A DNA stretch of 64,000 nucleotides from Phycisphaerae bacterium. Its GTDB lineage: Bacteria; Chloroflexota; Anaerolineae; 4572-78; J111. The translations under genes were made by a program, and so were the position numbers. The notes under the pieces are model-generated. The model was not told the DNA's origin and searched no databases. It was given only the letters and a program-made list of their open reading frames with translations. Shown piece after piece: positions 8,138-17,080 of this stretch. The stretch covers positions 1 to 64,000 of the forward strand of contig JANQQF010000090.1 in assembly GCA_028285035.1 (NCBI GenBank). The letters are read 5' to 3'. How positions within the stretch are numbered: position 1 is the first letter of the stretch; each line of letters opens with the position of its first letter.

Positions 8138-8680
8138 GTGTTGTCATTAGAGGATGTGTATCAGCAAGATACATTGATTACAGAAGAAACGTTACAGACA
8201 CGCATCAAAGAGCTTGGTGCAGAATTATCTAAAGACTATGCTGAGAAAGATTTATTACTGTTGTGTATCTTAAAGGGTGGTATCTTGTTTTTGACAGATC
8301 TCATGCGTCAACTAACTGTTCCCCACGAAATCGATTTTTTAGCTGTCTCCAGTTATGGTCGCGAGATTCGGGAGTCGTCTGGGGTCGTCCGTATTGTGAA
8401 AGATTTGGATGACCCGATTGAAGGCCGACACGTTTTGATTGTTGAAGATATCATCGATAGTGGGCACACCTTAGATTACATTACTCGTAATCTAATTACA
8501 CGCAATCCAGCTAGCCTCAAAATTTGCACGTTGCTTGATAAAAAAGAGCGACGAGAGGTTGATATCAAAGTTGATTATGTTGGCTTTGAAATTCAAGATC
8601 GGTTTGTTTTTGGCTACGGCCTTGATCTGGATGAAAAATATCGGAATCTTCCCTTTATCGCCGCAATGAAACAAAATTAG
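8138..8680 (+). CDS. hpt: Hypoxanthine phosphoribosyltransferase
   Basis: A 180-residue purine-salvage enzyme converting hypoxanthine or guanine plus PRPP into IMP or GMP. The PRPP loop VLIVEDIIDSGHTL, the flexible loop SSYGREIRESSG and the base-binding VDYVGFEIQDRFVFGYG are all present. The GTG at 8138 is chosen because CAGGAGAG lies about seven bases upstream; the longer reading from 8078 has no SD and overlaps the rph stop. It is 56 bases after rph, probably the same transcript. Confidence 0.96.
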   Translation: MLSLEDVYQQDTLITEETLQTRIKELGAELSKDYAEKDLLLLCILKGGILFLTDLMRQLTVPHEIDFLAVSSYGREIRESSGVVRIVKDLDDPIEGRHVLIVEDIIDSGHTLDYITRNLITRNPASLKICTLLDKKERREVDIKVDYVGFEIQDRFVFGYGLDLDEKYRNLPFIAAMKQN

Positions 8681-8792
8681 CTTGATTTAGCTCTCTCATT
8701 CCCCCCTAAATCCTATGGTTTCTCGGTCCACTTAATGATATGATAGGGGCATCTAATTTGCACCCTAACAATTGATCAAGGGACCGGAACCC

Positions 8793-10160
8793 ATGTGTGT
8801 CTCACTAATTCTTTTTCTATTTGGCATTTTTGCCCTCATTAAAGGCCAATTCAAGGTCACAAACTCACGCGTCGTTACTGGGCCGATGAGTCGTTCATTA
8901 GGTATCGTAATGTTACTTGGCTCGATCCTGCCATTTGTCCTGTCTTATGGTGCAGCAATTAGTCTAGGCCTAATGTTCATTGTGGCAATTATCGGTTTAG
9001 CAAGCTCTCAGCCTATTCAGCCGAAACAGCAACCAAAAGAAAACAAAGTTGAGAGCTTGCCGCCGGAAGACGATAGTGGAAACGAGTTTGAAAGTGAAAT
9101 AGACATTCCTTGGCTGGCTGATTTGGGTGATGCTGGCAATAATGACAATTGGTTTGATGACGACGCAGAAGCGCCTGACGAGCCAGATTGGTTAATTGAA
9201 GGTGTTCAAAATGATAATGGGTTACAGCTAGATGATGCTTGGCTAGACTCAGAGCCTACGCCAGTTGAAGAGCCAGACTGGTCCAGTGATCAATTAAAGT
9301 TAGATGATGATTGGTTTAATGAGCCAGCCCCACCGCCCCGTCGCAAATTAAAGCGACTAAATACAGAAACTCTACCCAAAGCACAATCTCAATCTCAAAA
9401 ACCGTTTCAGTTTCAAATGTGGCAAATATTGACTTTGGCCGTTTTAGGTATGTTTGCCTGTGTTATCTTACTTTTGCTAGGAATAGCTATCAACTCACAA
9501 TCTAATTTGATTGCAGTGAATGCTGCTCCCCTACAAATCTCAACGTCCACCCCAAGCGGGCCAACACCGACTACTGGCCCAACAGCCACACCAATCCTCA
9601 CTCCAACGCCAACCCCTATTCCCGGTTGGCAAGCTTATCAAGGTGGGCCTATTAGCTTGTGGCTCCCGCCAACCTTTCAAGGAGGAGATACGCCGCAACA
9701 CAAAAGAACCATTTTAGAGGGCTTCCGTGATGCTGGGGTTGCTTTTGCTCCAGCGGCTCAGCTCGTTGAGGAGGCACCAGATGAGTTACCTTTTGTCGCC
9801 CTTGATACTGATTATGTTGGCACTATTGTTCGTGTGAATACAAATCAGGTGACCGAAAATATCGACCTCAATGCTCATATGGATAACTACATTCAGGACA
9901 CAAGAAATACACTATTATTGCCAGTTACTGAATCTGCACGTGATATTGTTTCTTTAGATAATTATCCAGGAGTAGGGCAGCTACTTTTAACAGTTACAGC
10001 TAAAGAAGTTCAATACTTCCAACTGACCTATTTTATTGTTGATCAGGACCAATTATGGATCATCGCTTACAGTACTCAGTCTGAAAACTTTGGAGATCTT
10101 TTGCCTACTTTTCAGCAATCTGCCCAAACAATCTTGCTTCAGGAGGTCCAGGCCCAATAA
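8793..10160 (+). CDS. membrane protein with acidic Trp repeats, TP linker and outer domain
   Basis: A 455-residue protein of unknown function. Two or three hydrophobic segments lie at 1-80. A strongly acidic cytosolic stretch (about 95-185) repeats short Asp/Glu-Trp motifs (IPWLADLG, DNWFDDD, EPDWLIEG, DDAWLD, EPDWSSD, DDDWFNEP). A further membrane segment near 210-235 leads to a Thr/Pro spacer (PTPTTGPTATP) and a C-terminal outer domain of about 170 residues beginning WQAYQGGPISLWLPP, of a surface-domain type I do not recognise by name. ATG 8793 has AAGGGA nine bases upstream. The acidic Trp repeats look like short linear binding motifs facing the cytosol. Confidence 0.75.
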   Translation: MCVSLILFLFGIFALIKGQFKVTNSRVVTGPMSRSLGIVMLLGSILPFVLSYGAAISLGLMFIVAIIGLASSQPIQPKQQPKENKVESLPPEDDSGNEFESEIDIPWLADLGDAGNNDNWFDDDAEAPDEPDWLIEGVQNDNGLQLDDAWLDSEPTPVEEPDWSSDQLKLDDDWFNEPAPPPRRKLKRLNTETLPKAQSQSQKPFQFQMWQILTLAVLGMFACVILLLLGIAINSQSNLIAVNAAPLQISTSTPSGPTPTTGPTATPILTPTPTPIPGWQAYQGGPISLWLPPTFQGGDTPQHKRTILEGFRDAGVAFAPAAQLVEEAPDELPFVALDTDYVGTIVRVNTNQVTENIDLNAHMDNYIQDTRNTLLLPVTESARDIVSLDNYPGVGQLLLTVTAKEVQYFQLTYFIVDQDQLWIIAYSTQSENFGDLLPTFQQSAQTILLQEVQAQ

Positions 10161-10372
10161 ATTGTAGGTCCTTAAATTTTTCTATTCTTTAAAATATTTA
10201 AGATTTTTCTTAAAAAATTAGATTTCTCTTGGGTAAAAGATAGCTCCAATTTCCCACAGAATATCAGCAGAAAAGCTGCTATACTGTAACGTAAGAAGTC
10301 TGGTATCTTACCAATTGATCTTTAATAGCAACATCTAGTTCACTTACAACTTGTTTTACACCAAATTTCGAC
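10161..10372. other. intergenic region before the cyclase gene
   Basis: An AT-rich spacer. A TATACT (10280-10285) may be a -10 element but lacks a good -35. AGCAG/CTGCT arms immediately before it form a weak five-pair stem. No gene is apparent. Confidence 0.4.
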
Positions 10373-11497
10373 ATGATGCTACAAAAATCTGAAACCAAAA
10401 AATGGTCTTTTCCACCTCTTAATCCTAAAACATTAAAGTTCTTCAGATTTTTTCTGGGCGGTCTGCTCATTTTGTTGCTCTTTGTATTAATTGCAACAAC
10501 TAATTTCTCATATCCCCAAATATTTACAATATTATTATTTATCATTTTTACCATTACTGGTTGGGCCTGGTACTCAGCGCGACAAACGGCTCAACGTATT
10601 CAGCACCTCATTGATGCAGCTCAACACGTTGCTGAAGGTGATTTAAGTGTATCCATCCAAGATGAACACTATGATGAGATTGGTCAACTGGCCCACGTTT
10701 TCAATAAAATGGTCGTAAACTTAAACACCTTACATCGGAGCCGAGACTTGTTAAGTCGAACGATGTCCCCCGCTGTTCGACAGTCTCTTATTGAAAAAGG
10801 ACTCGATTTTAGAGGCATCACAAAAACGGTGAGCATCCTTTTTGTTGATATTCGCAGCTTCACCCAATTAGCTGAAAATCATAATACCGAACAGTTAGTA
10901 ATGTTCCTCAATGACTATTACATGACCATTGCCAATCAGGTTCACATTGAGGGAGGCATCATTGGAAAATATGGTGGAGACTCGATTTTGGCCTATTTCG
11001 GCGCACTAGAATCAAAACCCACGAGCGAAACCTCAAGTGCAGCACTCTTAACAGCTTTGGCCTTACAAGAGGCCATTCAACAATTAAGTGATCGATGGAA
11101 ATATCTGGGAATGCCACCTGTTCGAGTAGGCGTTGGTATCAGTCTAGGCCCGGTTATGGCCGGACCCATTGGCTCTGAGGAGCAATTTGAATACACGGTC
11201 ATCGGTGATGCTGTCAATTTAGCCTCGCGATTACAATCGCTCACTCGTAATGTTGAAGGCATTGACGTTATTTTGAGTCGAGAGGTTTATGAAGCCTTAG
11301 ATAAAAAGATTAGATTACAGATCCCAGTTCACAATTTTGAAAAGTATCGGGAGTCAGCCTTATCAGAATTTGATAGCTCCCCGTTCCAGTTGGTAGACTT
11401 GGGCGAGGTCCTGGTCAAAGGGAAAAAGGAGCCTATCCACACTTACGGATTGCCAGCCTTACAAGAAACTTTGGAAGACCTCCTACCCACGCCGTAA
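10373..11497 (+). CDS. membrane-anchored class III adenylate cyclase (HAMP-CHD)
   Basis: A 374-residue protein: two adjacent hydrophobic segments (about 24-45 and 48-65) with almost no outer loop, a HAMP domain (about 65-120, DEIGQLAHVFNKMV), then a class III cyclase domain (about 150-345). The two metal Asp are visible in FVDIRSFTQLAE and GKYGGDSILAYFG, and the catalytic Asn/Arg in GDAVNLASRLQ. Lys in GKYGGD and Asp in VIGDAVN are the residues typical of ATP rather than GTP selectivity, so cAMP is the expected product. With no periplasmic sensor domain, input probably comes through the membrane helices or a partner. It ends convergently, overlapping the last 15 bases of the UbiB gene. Confidence 0.92.
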   Translation: MMLQKSETKKWSFPPLNPKTLKFFRFFLGGLLILLLFVLIATTNFSYPQIFTILLFIIFTITGWAWYSARQTAQRIQHLIDAAQHVAEGDLSVSIQDEHYDEIGQLAHVFNKMVVNLNTLHRSRDLLSRTMSPAVRQSLIEKGLDFRGITKTVSILFVDIRSFTQLAENHNTEQLVMFLNDYYMTIANQVHIEGGIIGKYGGDSILAYFGALESKPTSETSSAALLTALALQEAIQQLSDRWKYLGMPPVRVGVGISLGPVMAGPIGSEEQFEYTVIGDAVNLASRLQSLTRNVEGIDVILSREVYEALDKKIRLQIPVHNFEKYRESALSEFDSSPFQLVDLGEVLVKGKKEPIHTYGLPALQETLEDLLPTP

Positions 11498-13291
11498 CAC
11501 GCCCCATATAAATGCCCCAAAAGCGCCCACCAATAGAAACGTTCCCAGTGTTTGATCCTCACCAGCCGCTCGCAAATTTGTCCCTGAAATTAACAAGCCT
11601 GTTGCTACAACCATCCAGCTCAGTCGGTTGACCGAGCGTTCCAAACGCTGAGTAGCCTTTCGAGCATCAGGGGCCAAGGCAGTTTTGACCATCAAATCAC
11701 CTCGTTGGGCCTGAGTCAAAAGACGTTCAGTCTGGGTGGGTAGTTTGTATAAGAGTTGACCAAACTGCACAATCTCCTGCAACCACCCTTGCCAATTTTG
11801 CTGCACCTCATCTTTTGCCATCTTTTCGGCAAAGGGAATAGTCTCTGCCCACGGGTCAAAATTTATATCGAGATTGGTCGACATTCCAGATAGAATCCCA
11901 ACAGCTCGCATAACAAATAGCATATCGACTTGAATTTGCACAGGCATATCTCGAATGAGGTCCTGATATTCCCGAAAAAAGTAATTGGCTTCGCTAAAAG
12001 CCATCTCATTAATTTGCCCCACCCGCATTCCCCAAAATCGATCAAATAAGGCATCATGCAACTCTTCCAATCGCTTCACATCGGCTCCTGGCAACAATAC
12101 CCCAGCATCTACAAAAGATTGCACAATTTTGTAGGAGTCACGGGTGCCAAATCCGATAATATAATCACGCAGAGCCTTTCGCAATCGGTCTGGAATAATT
12201 GCAACCATCCCAAAATCAATGAATACGATTTGAAAGGGTCGATTTTCCTGATGGGACACCAAATCATTTGGCTTAAATTCAGTGATACCAGCCTCAATCT
12301 CAGCAGGAACTGGCAATGGCCTGATAAAAACATTACCTGGATGCGGGTCAGCGTGAACAAAATTGGTAACAAAAATCTGCTGCATATAAATATTGTAAAA
12401 CTTCTTGGCAACTTCTGCCCGGCTGATACCTACAGCCTCAATCTCGGATAAATCAGAAATTTTGATATAGCCTACATTTTCTAAAGTTAGGGTGCGAGCA
12501 GCACTATAATCCCAATATACTTTTGGAATGTATACTTGCGGATCATCGGCAAAATCAGCTGCGATCCGTTCCGCGTTCTTGCCTTCAGCCCTAAAGTCAA
12601 GCTCGGCCCCAGTGACAGTGGCAAACTCCTGAGCCAGCCAATCTAAATCAACCCGCGAACTGATGCGCTTGTACAATTTGAGCCAGCGTAGGGCTAAGGC
12701 AATCGCGGCTAAATCAGTTTCAACCAGCACATCAATACCAGGCCGCAACACCTTGACCACAACTTCCTGTCCTGTATCAGCTAGATGGGCCAGATGCGTT
12801 TGCCCTAAAGAGGCTGCCCCCAATGGCGTCGGAGAAATCCATTCAAACAGGTCTGAAATCGGTTGATCAAAATCGGCCTCAATTTGAGGTAATACTTCAG
12901 AAAAATCAACGGCAGGAATTTCATCACGTAAGCCAGCTAACTCCTCAGTTACTGCTGGCGGTAGCACATCAACTTGAATACTCATAAACTGGCCGAGTTT
13001 AATCAACACCCCACCCATCTCAATAGCCAAATGGCGAAAATTTTGACTGAGTTTCCGCCAGCGAGGCATTGGTTCACGGCGAAAAAAAATTAAAATAGGC
13101 CGATTAAGTAGGATATCCCAAAAAAATATATGGAGAAAGACTTTGGCAAAAAACCAACGGATCTTACGATACCGTTTATAATTAACTTTGCTTTTGTCAA
13201 AGGTAATTGTCCCAGATTTTAACACCTGACCCAATTCACGATGCAAATCCTGCTGAATTTCCTCAGGAGTACGTTGTTTTTGATCGGACAC
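11483..13291 (-). CDS. ABC1/UbiB family atypical kinase
   Basis: A 602-residue protein kinase-like ATPase of the AarF/UbiB/COQ8 family, linked in other bacteria to quinone or lipid homeostasis. The KxGQ signature is GGVLIKLGQFMS. The modified glycine loop is GAASLGQTHLA, the ATP-anchoring Lys is in VVVKVLRPG, the catalytic loop is VHADPHPGNV and the metal-binding motif is VFIDFGMV. Two C-terminal hydrophobic segments (about 550-600) anchor it in the membrane, as in family members. It reads away from sppA; their promoters share 13292-13465. Confidence 0.93.
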   Translation of the reverse strand: MSDQKQRTPEEIQQDLHRELGQVLKSGTITFDKSKVNYKRYRKIRWFFAKVFLHIFFWDILLNRPILIFFRREPMPRWRKLSQNFRHLAIEMGGVLIKLGQFMSIQVDVLPPAVTEELAGLRDEIPAVDFSEVLPQIEADFDQPISDLFEWISPTPLGAASLGQTHLAHLADTGQEVVVKVLRPGIDVLVETDLAAIALALRWLKLYKRISSRVDLDWLAQEFATVTGAELDFRAEGKNAERIAADFADDPQVYIPKVYWDYSAARTLTLENVGYIKISDLSEIEAVGISRAEVAKKFYNIYMQQIFVTNFVHADPHPGNVFIRPLPVPAEIEAGITEFKPNDLVSHQENRPFQIVFIDFGMVAIIPDRLRKALRDYIIGFGTRDSYKIVQSFVDAGVLLPGADVKRLEELHDALFDRFWGMRVGQINEMAFSEANYFFREYQDLIRDMPVQIQVDMLFVMRAVGILSGMSTNLDINFDPWAETIPFAEKMAKDEVQQNWQGWLQEIVQFGQLLYKLPTQTERLLTQAQRGDLMVKTALAPDARKATQRLERSVNRLSWMVVATGLLISGTNLRAAGEDQTLGTFLLVGAFGAFIWGVLRRG

Positions 13292-13346
13292 GAATTATTG
13301 TCGCTTTCTAAATTCATTTGTGACTAATTTTACAAAGCAAGTTATC

Positions 13347-13375
13347 ATTATAGCCAGTTTGTAAGCTGTATCCAA
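13347..13375 (-). promoter_or_regulatory. putative promoter for the UbiB-like gene
   Basis: On the minus strand TTGGAT, 17 bases, and a perfect TATAAT (complement of ATTATA at 13347-13352). It faces away from sppA and would give a leader of about 50 nt. Confidence 0.45.
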
Positions 13376-13383
13376 AGTTATGG

Positions 13384-13389
13384 TATAAT
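13384..13389 (+). promoter_or_regulatory. putative -10 element of the sppA promoter
   Basis: A perfect TATAAT. No strong -35 stands at 16-18 bases; TTGTAA at 13359-13364 is 19 bases away. Transcription would begin near 13396, which permits either candidate sppA start. Confidence 0.4.
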
Positions 13390-13465
13390 ATAGACATCTT
13401 TTCCTCTTAACATATAAACAAAATTATTGGGTTTGGATTCAAAGAAAGAACTACAGGAGCAATTT

Positions 13466-14413
13466 GTGAACAGTAATAAACGGTTATATTGGATTATCGG
13501 CCTTGTTGTAGTAGGGTCACTCATCTGTGGAGCCGGGATCGGATTATTCATATTTTTTAGCCAAGATACAAGCAGCGAGTTAGCATTTGGTGACGCAGTG
13601 GCAATCGTTCGGGTTGAAGGCACAATTTTGCCTGGTGAAGCCCCACCTGCCAGTCCATTTGGTGGAGCAACAGGTGGAGCCTACAGCCAAACTGTTATTG
13701 ATCATCTCAAAAAAGCTAATAACGATGATGATGTAAAAGCTGTTGTTTTATTTGTAGATAGCCCAGGTGGCAGTGTTTTTGCTTCAGATGAAATTTATCT
13801 ACAAATTCAAGAAATGAACAAGCCAATTATCACCTCAATGAATAGCTTGGCTGCATCTGGTGGCTATTATGTTGCGGCTCCAACCGATGAGATCTGGGCC
13901 AGTCCACATACCTTGACCTGTTCTATCGGGGTCATCTTCCAATTTCCCAATGTGGAAGATTTTGCCGAAGAGTATGGTGTCACCTGGATTACGGTCACCA
14001 GTGGTGAGTTTAAGGATATTGGCAGTCCCTTCAAGGAATTTACAACGGATGATGAGGCCGTTTTACAGTCAATTGTGGATGAAGCATTTGACGAATTCGT
14101 GCGTATCGTCGCCGAGGGACGCGAAATGTCAGAGGCAGAGGTGCGTGAGGTCGCTGACGGACGAATTTGTACAGGAAGGCAAGCGCAAGCTGATGGCTTA
14201 GTTGACGAACTCGGTTACTTCCCTGAGGTCGTTGATCGAGCCGCCGAACTAGGAAACATTGAAGGTGAGCCTCGAATTATTGAATATGAGGAAGAGCCAA
14301 ACTTTTTTGAGGCCTTGGGGGCCACGGCCAATCGGCCCACGGCTGTTGAGGAGTTAAAAGACATCCTCAATTTTCACGCTGGTTCACCGTTGATGTACTT
14401 ATATCTACCTTAA
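13466..14413 (+). CDS. sppA: Signal peptide peptidase SppA
   Basis: A 315-residue membrane-anchored serine protease that degrades cleaved signal peptides. An N-terminal membrane segment (about 9-32) is followed by a single S49 domain, as in the short Gram-positive type. Seen are FVDSPGGSV, the nucleophile Ser in SLAASGGYYVAAP, IGVIFQFPN and the general-base Lys in SGEFKDIGSPF. GTG 13466 is preferred, with CAGGAG six bases before it; TTG 13427 would add 13 residues but has no SD. It is followed after 28 bases by the nucleoside phosphorylase gene. Confidence 0.93.
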   Translation: MNSNKRLYWIIGLVVVGSLICGAGIGLFIFFSQDTSSELAFGDAVAIVRVEGTILPGEAPPASPFGGATGGAYSQTVIDHLKKANNDDDVKAVVLFVDSPGGSVFASDEIYLQIQEMNKPIITSMNSLAASGGYYVAAPTDEIWASPHTLTCSIGVIFQFPNVEDFAEEYGVTWITVTSGEFKDIGSPFKEFTTDDEAVLQSIVDEAFDEFVRIVAEGREMSEAEVREVADGRICTGRQAQADGLVDELGYFPEVVDRAAELGNIEGEPRIIEYEEEPNFFEALGATANRPTAVEELKDILNFHAGSPLMYLYLP

Positions 14414-14441
14414 TATCAATCCTTAGACAAAGGAAAACAGG

Positions 14442-15746
14442 ATGCAAGCGACTGATATCATTGCCAAAAAGCGAGATGGTCACGAATTAACAAGTGATGA
14501 GTTGCAGTACTTTGTTAACGGCTACACGAAGGGGTCAATCCCCGATTATCAAGCGAGTGCTTGGTGTATGGCCGTACTTCTCAATGGGATGAGTGAGTCT
14601 GAAGCAACGGCCTACACATTGCACATGGCGAATTCAGGGGATGCACTTGATTTACATCACATTGCCCCATTTGTTGTTGACAAACATTCCACAGGCGGGG
14701 TTGGTGATAAAACCACCTTAGTTGTGGCCCCATTAGTTGCCTGTCACGGCTTACCCGTAGGCAAGATGAGTGGCCGAGGCTTAGGCTTTTCTGGTGGGAC
14801 AATTGACAAACTGGAAAGTATCAATGGCTTCAATGTCAGTTTAAGTACCGAGCAATTCATGACAATGCTAGCTGAACATGGCATTGTAGTGTCTGGGCAA
14901 AGCGCAGATTTGGCCCCGGGTGATGGAAAGTTTTACGCCTTGCGGGATGTCACAGCGACCGTTGAAAGCCTGCCACTCATTGCCGGAAGCATCATGAGCA
15001 AGAAAATTGCGGCGGGTGCGGATGCCATCGTATTGGATGTTAAAGTGGGCAAGGGGGCCTTCATGCGTACACTTGAAGATGCTGAGGCTCTGGCTCATTT
15101 GATGGTCCAAATTGGCCAAGGTGTTGGACGCAAAGTTGCGGCTGTCCTGTCAGACATGAATCAACCATTAGGCGAAGCTGTTGGAAACGCCCTAGAGGTT
15201 CGGGAGGCTATCGAAACGTTACAAGGGGGTGGGCCTGAAGATTTCAAAGCTCACTGTCTTACAATTGGCGGCAAAATGCTTGAGTTAGCCGGACAGGCCG
15301 AAGATTTGGCTACGGGAGAAGCCATGCTGGTTACGTCTCTTGAGAATGGTCAAGCCTGGGAGAAATTTGTACAATGGATCACAGCACAAGGGGGCGATAA
15401 AGCGCAATTGGATAATCCAAATTTATTACCGACAGCACCGATTATAAAAACAGTAACCGCAAATCGAGTGGGCCATATTGCCGCAGTCGACGCCGCAGAA
15501 GTTGGCAAAACGGGTGTAGCCTTGGGGGGTGGTCGACAGACGAAAACTGATATTATTGACTACTCTGTAGGAATCATTTGCCACGCTAAAGTCGGGGATC
15601 AAATCTCAACCAACAATCCATTATTCACTATTCACGCCAAAACTGAAACAGATTGGGCAATGGCTCAAAATCGGTTGGAAGCAGCTATCCAATGGCAAGA
15701 CACACCAGTTACAAAACCACCTCATACTCTAAAAATTATTGGGTGA
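14442..15746 (+). CDS. Pyrimidine-nucleoside (thymidine) phosphorylase
   Basis: A 434-residue enzyme that splits thymidine, uridine or deoxyuridine with phosphate, releasing the base and (deoxy)ribose-1-phosphate. The family signature is present: DKHSTGGVGDKTTLVVAPLV, then KMSGRGLGFSGGTIDKLE, and SIMSKKIAAGADAIVLDVK. Size and ending (C-terminal domain with GGGRQTKTD) match PdpA/DeoA. An SD AAAGGA lies ahead of the ATG. Its end overlaps or nearly touches the channel gene, so it probably shares a transcript with it. The exact base preference cannot be read from sequence. Confidence 0.95.
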   Translation: MQATDIIAKKRDGHELTSDELQYFVNGYTKGSIPDYQASAWCMAVLLNGMSESEATAYTLHMANSGDALDLHHIAPFVVDKHSTGGVGDKTTLVVAPLVACHGLPVGKMSGRGLGFSGGTIDKLESINGFNVSLSTEQFMTMLAEHGIVVSGQSADLAPGDGKFYALRDVTATVESLPLIAGSIMSKKIAAGADAIVLDVKVGKGAFMRTLEDAEALAHLMVQIGQGVGRKVAAVLSDMNQPLGEAVGNALEVREAIETLQGGGPEDFKAHCLTIGGKMLELAGQAEDLATGEAMLVTSLENGQAWEKFVQWITAQGGDKAQLDNPNLLPTAPIIKTVTANRVGHIAAVDAAEVGKTGVALGGGRQTKTDIIDYSVGIICHAKVGDQISTNNPLFTIHAKTETDWAMAQNRLEAAIQWQDTPVTKPPHTLKIIG

Positions 15747-15759
15747 CCGCCACGTCACA

Positions 15760-16827
15760 ATGACAACAGACGATACAACACAATCCAAATTCACCCTATC
15801 TGGGTCAACGTTGTCCTACTATTCACGTCTTCTCAGTAGGATAGCCAGCAATCCTTTTCTAGCAATCTTCGGGTTGATTGGCTCGTTTATGACACTTGGG
15901 GCAACCGGGTACATGATTATCGAAGGTTGGAACTTTACTGACTCTTTGTATATGACGGTCATTACAATGAGTACTATTGGCTATGGTGAAGTTAGACCGC
16001 TAACAGAGAATGGTCGTATCTTCACGATTTTTATCATTGCCTTTGGAGTCGTTATTGCCACTTATGCCATTAGTGCTACTATTGAGCTAGCCACTTCAGA
16101 TGAACTCCGCAAACAAATTCAAGATCGCAGGAGACGAAGGACATTGGAGAAAATCAAAGACCATACGATTATTTGTGGCTTTGGCCGTCTGGGTCGTAGT
16201 CTGGCTAAGGAATTGATTGTTCAGGGTTCTCCGGTCATCGTTATCGATTTAAACCCAGAAGTGGCCCACGAGAGTGAAGAACGCGGCTTTGCTACGATTG
16301 AAGGAAGTGGGGCTGATGAGAAAACACTAAATAAAGCACAAATTCACTCAGCACGTGCCTTAGTCGCCGCTGCAAAATCTGACGCGGAAAATGTATTTAT
16401 TGTTTTGACAGCACGCAGTATCAACCCAAATTTACAAATCATTGCCCGCACTAATCGGGAGTCATCAATCCCAAAATTAGAAACTGCCGGGGCGAATCTT
16501 GTCATCTCACCCTACACTATCACAGGTCATCGAATCGCGAATACAATTATTCGCCCCAATGTTATTGATTTTTTGGATGGGGTGCTTCAATTTGGTGATC
16601 ACCAAATGCGCATCGAAGAAATGATTATCGACGAAACATCACCATTGGCGAACAAGACGTTGCAAGAGGCTAAATTAAAAACGGCAGTCCTTGCCGTCGA
16701 TCATCCAGGGGAAATGGTCTTTACGCATCCCAATGCAAATACCAAACTCATCCCTGGTACAGCTATTATTGTCATGGGGCTGGAGGAAGAACTTGAGGCT
16801 TTAATCAAGCTTGTCAATGGTAATTGA
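15760..16827 (+). CDS. Two-TM potassium channel with RCK (TrkA-N/TrkA-C) domains
   Basis: A 355-residue potassium channel subunit. Two membrane helices (about 32-60 and 85-110) flank a pore loop with the selectivity filter TIGYGEV. The cytosolic half is an RCK domain: a Rossmann fold starting IICGFGRLGRSLAKELI with a GSGADE-type nucleotide motif, then a TrkA-C domain near 275-350. Such channels gate on nucleotides or divalent ions. ATG 15760 is the only ATG near the start; a TTG at 15739 would overlap the previous gene. Neither has a strong SD. The trkA-trkH pair follows after 253 bases, making a potassium-handling block. Confidence 0.92.
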   Translation: MTTDDTTQSKFTLSGSTLSYYSRLLSRIASNPFLAIFGLIGSFMTLGATGYMIIEGWNFTDSLYMTVITMSTIGYGEVRPLTENGRIFTIFIIAFGVVIATYAISATIELATSDELRKQIQDRRRRRTLEKIKDHTIICGFGRLGRSLAKELIVQGSPVIVIDLNPEVAHESEERGFATIEGSGADEKTLNKAQIHSARALVAAAKSDAENVFIVLTARSINPNLQIIARTNRESSIPKLETAGANLVISPYTITGHRIANTIIRPNVIDFLDGVLQFGDHQMRIEEMIIDETSPLANKTLQEAKLKTAVLAVDHPGEMVFTHPNANTKLIPGTAIIVMGLEEELEALIKLVNGN

Positions 16828-17080
16828 GTTTTTAGAGTTTAGAGGTTTATAGGGTTAGCTGTTACACGTAGATTCTCGATATCGTCCCCACCTCAAGACT
16901 CACTAGATTACCTGTACTTCCAGCCTCAAACATTCAAACCTGAGCTAGCAAAATCCCTCACGCCAACCCTCTATCACCTCCTACTAATTTTGCTCACTGA
17001 TTTGTTACTTAGATGTCAGCGGCCTATAATTTCTGGGTTTAACTCAATTAATGGTTCTTTTTATTATGGTAAGGTGAGAT
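16828..17080. other. intergenic region before trkA
   Basis: About 250 bases with no gene. The trkA start carries AAGGTGAG a few bases upstream. No convincing terminator for the channel gene was found. Confidence 0.4.
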
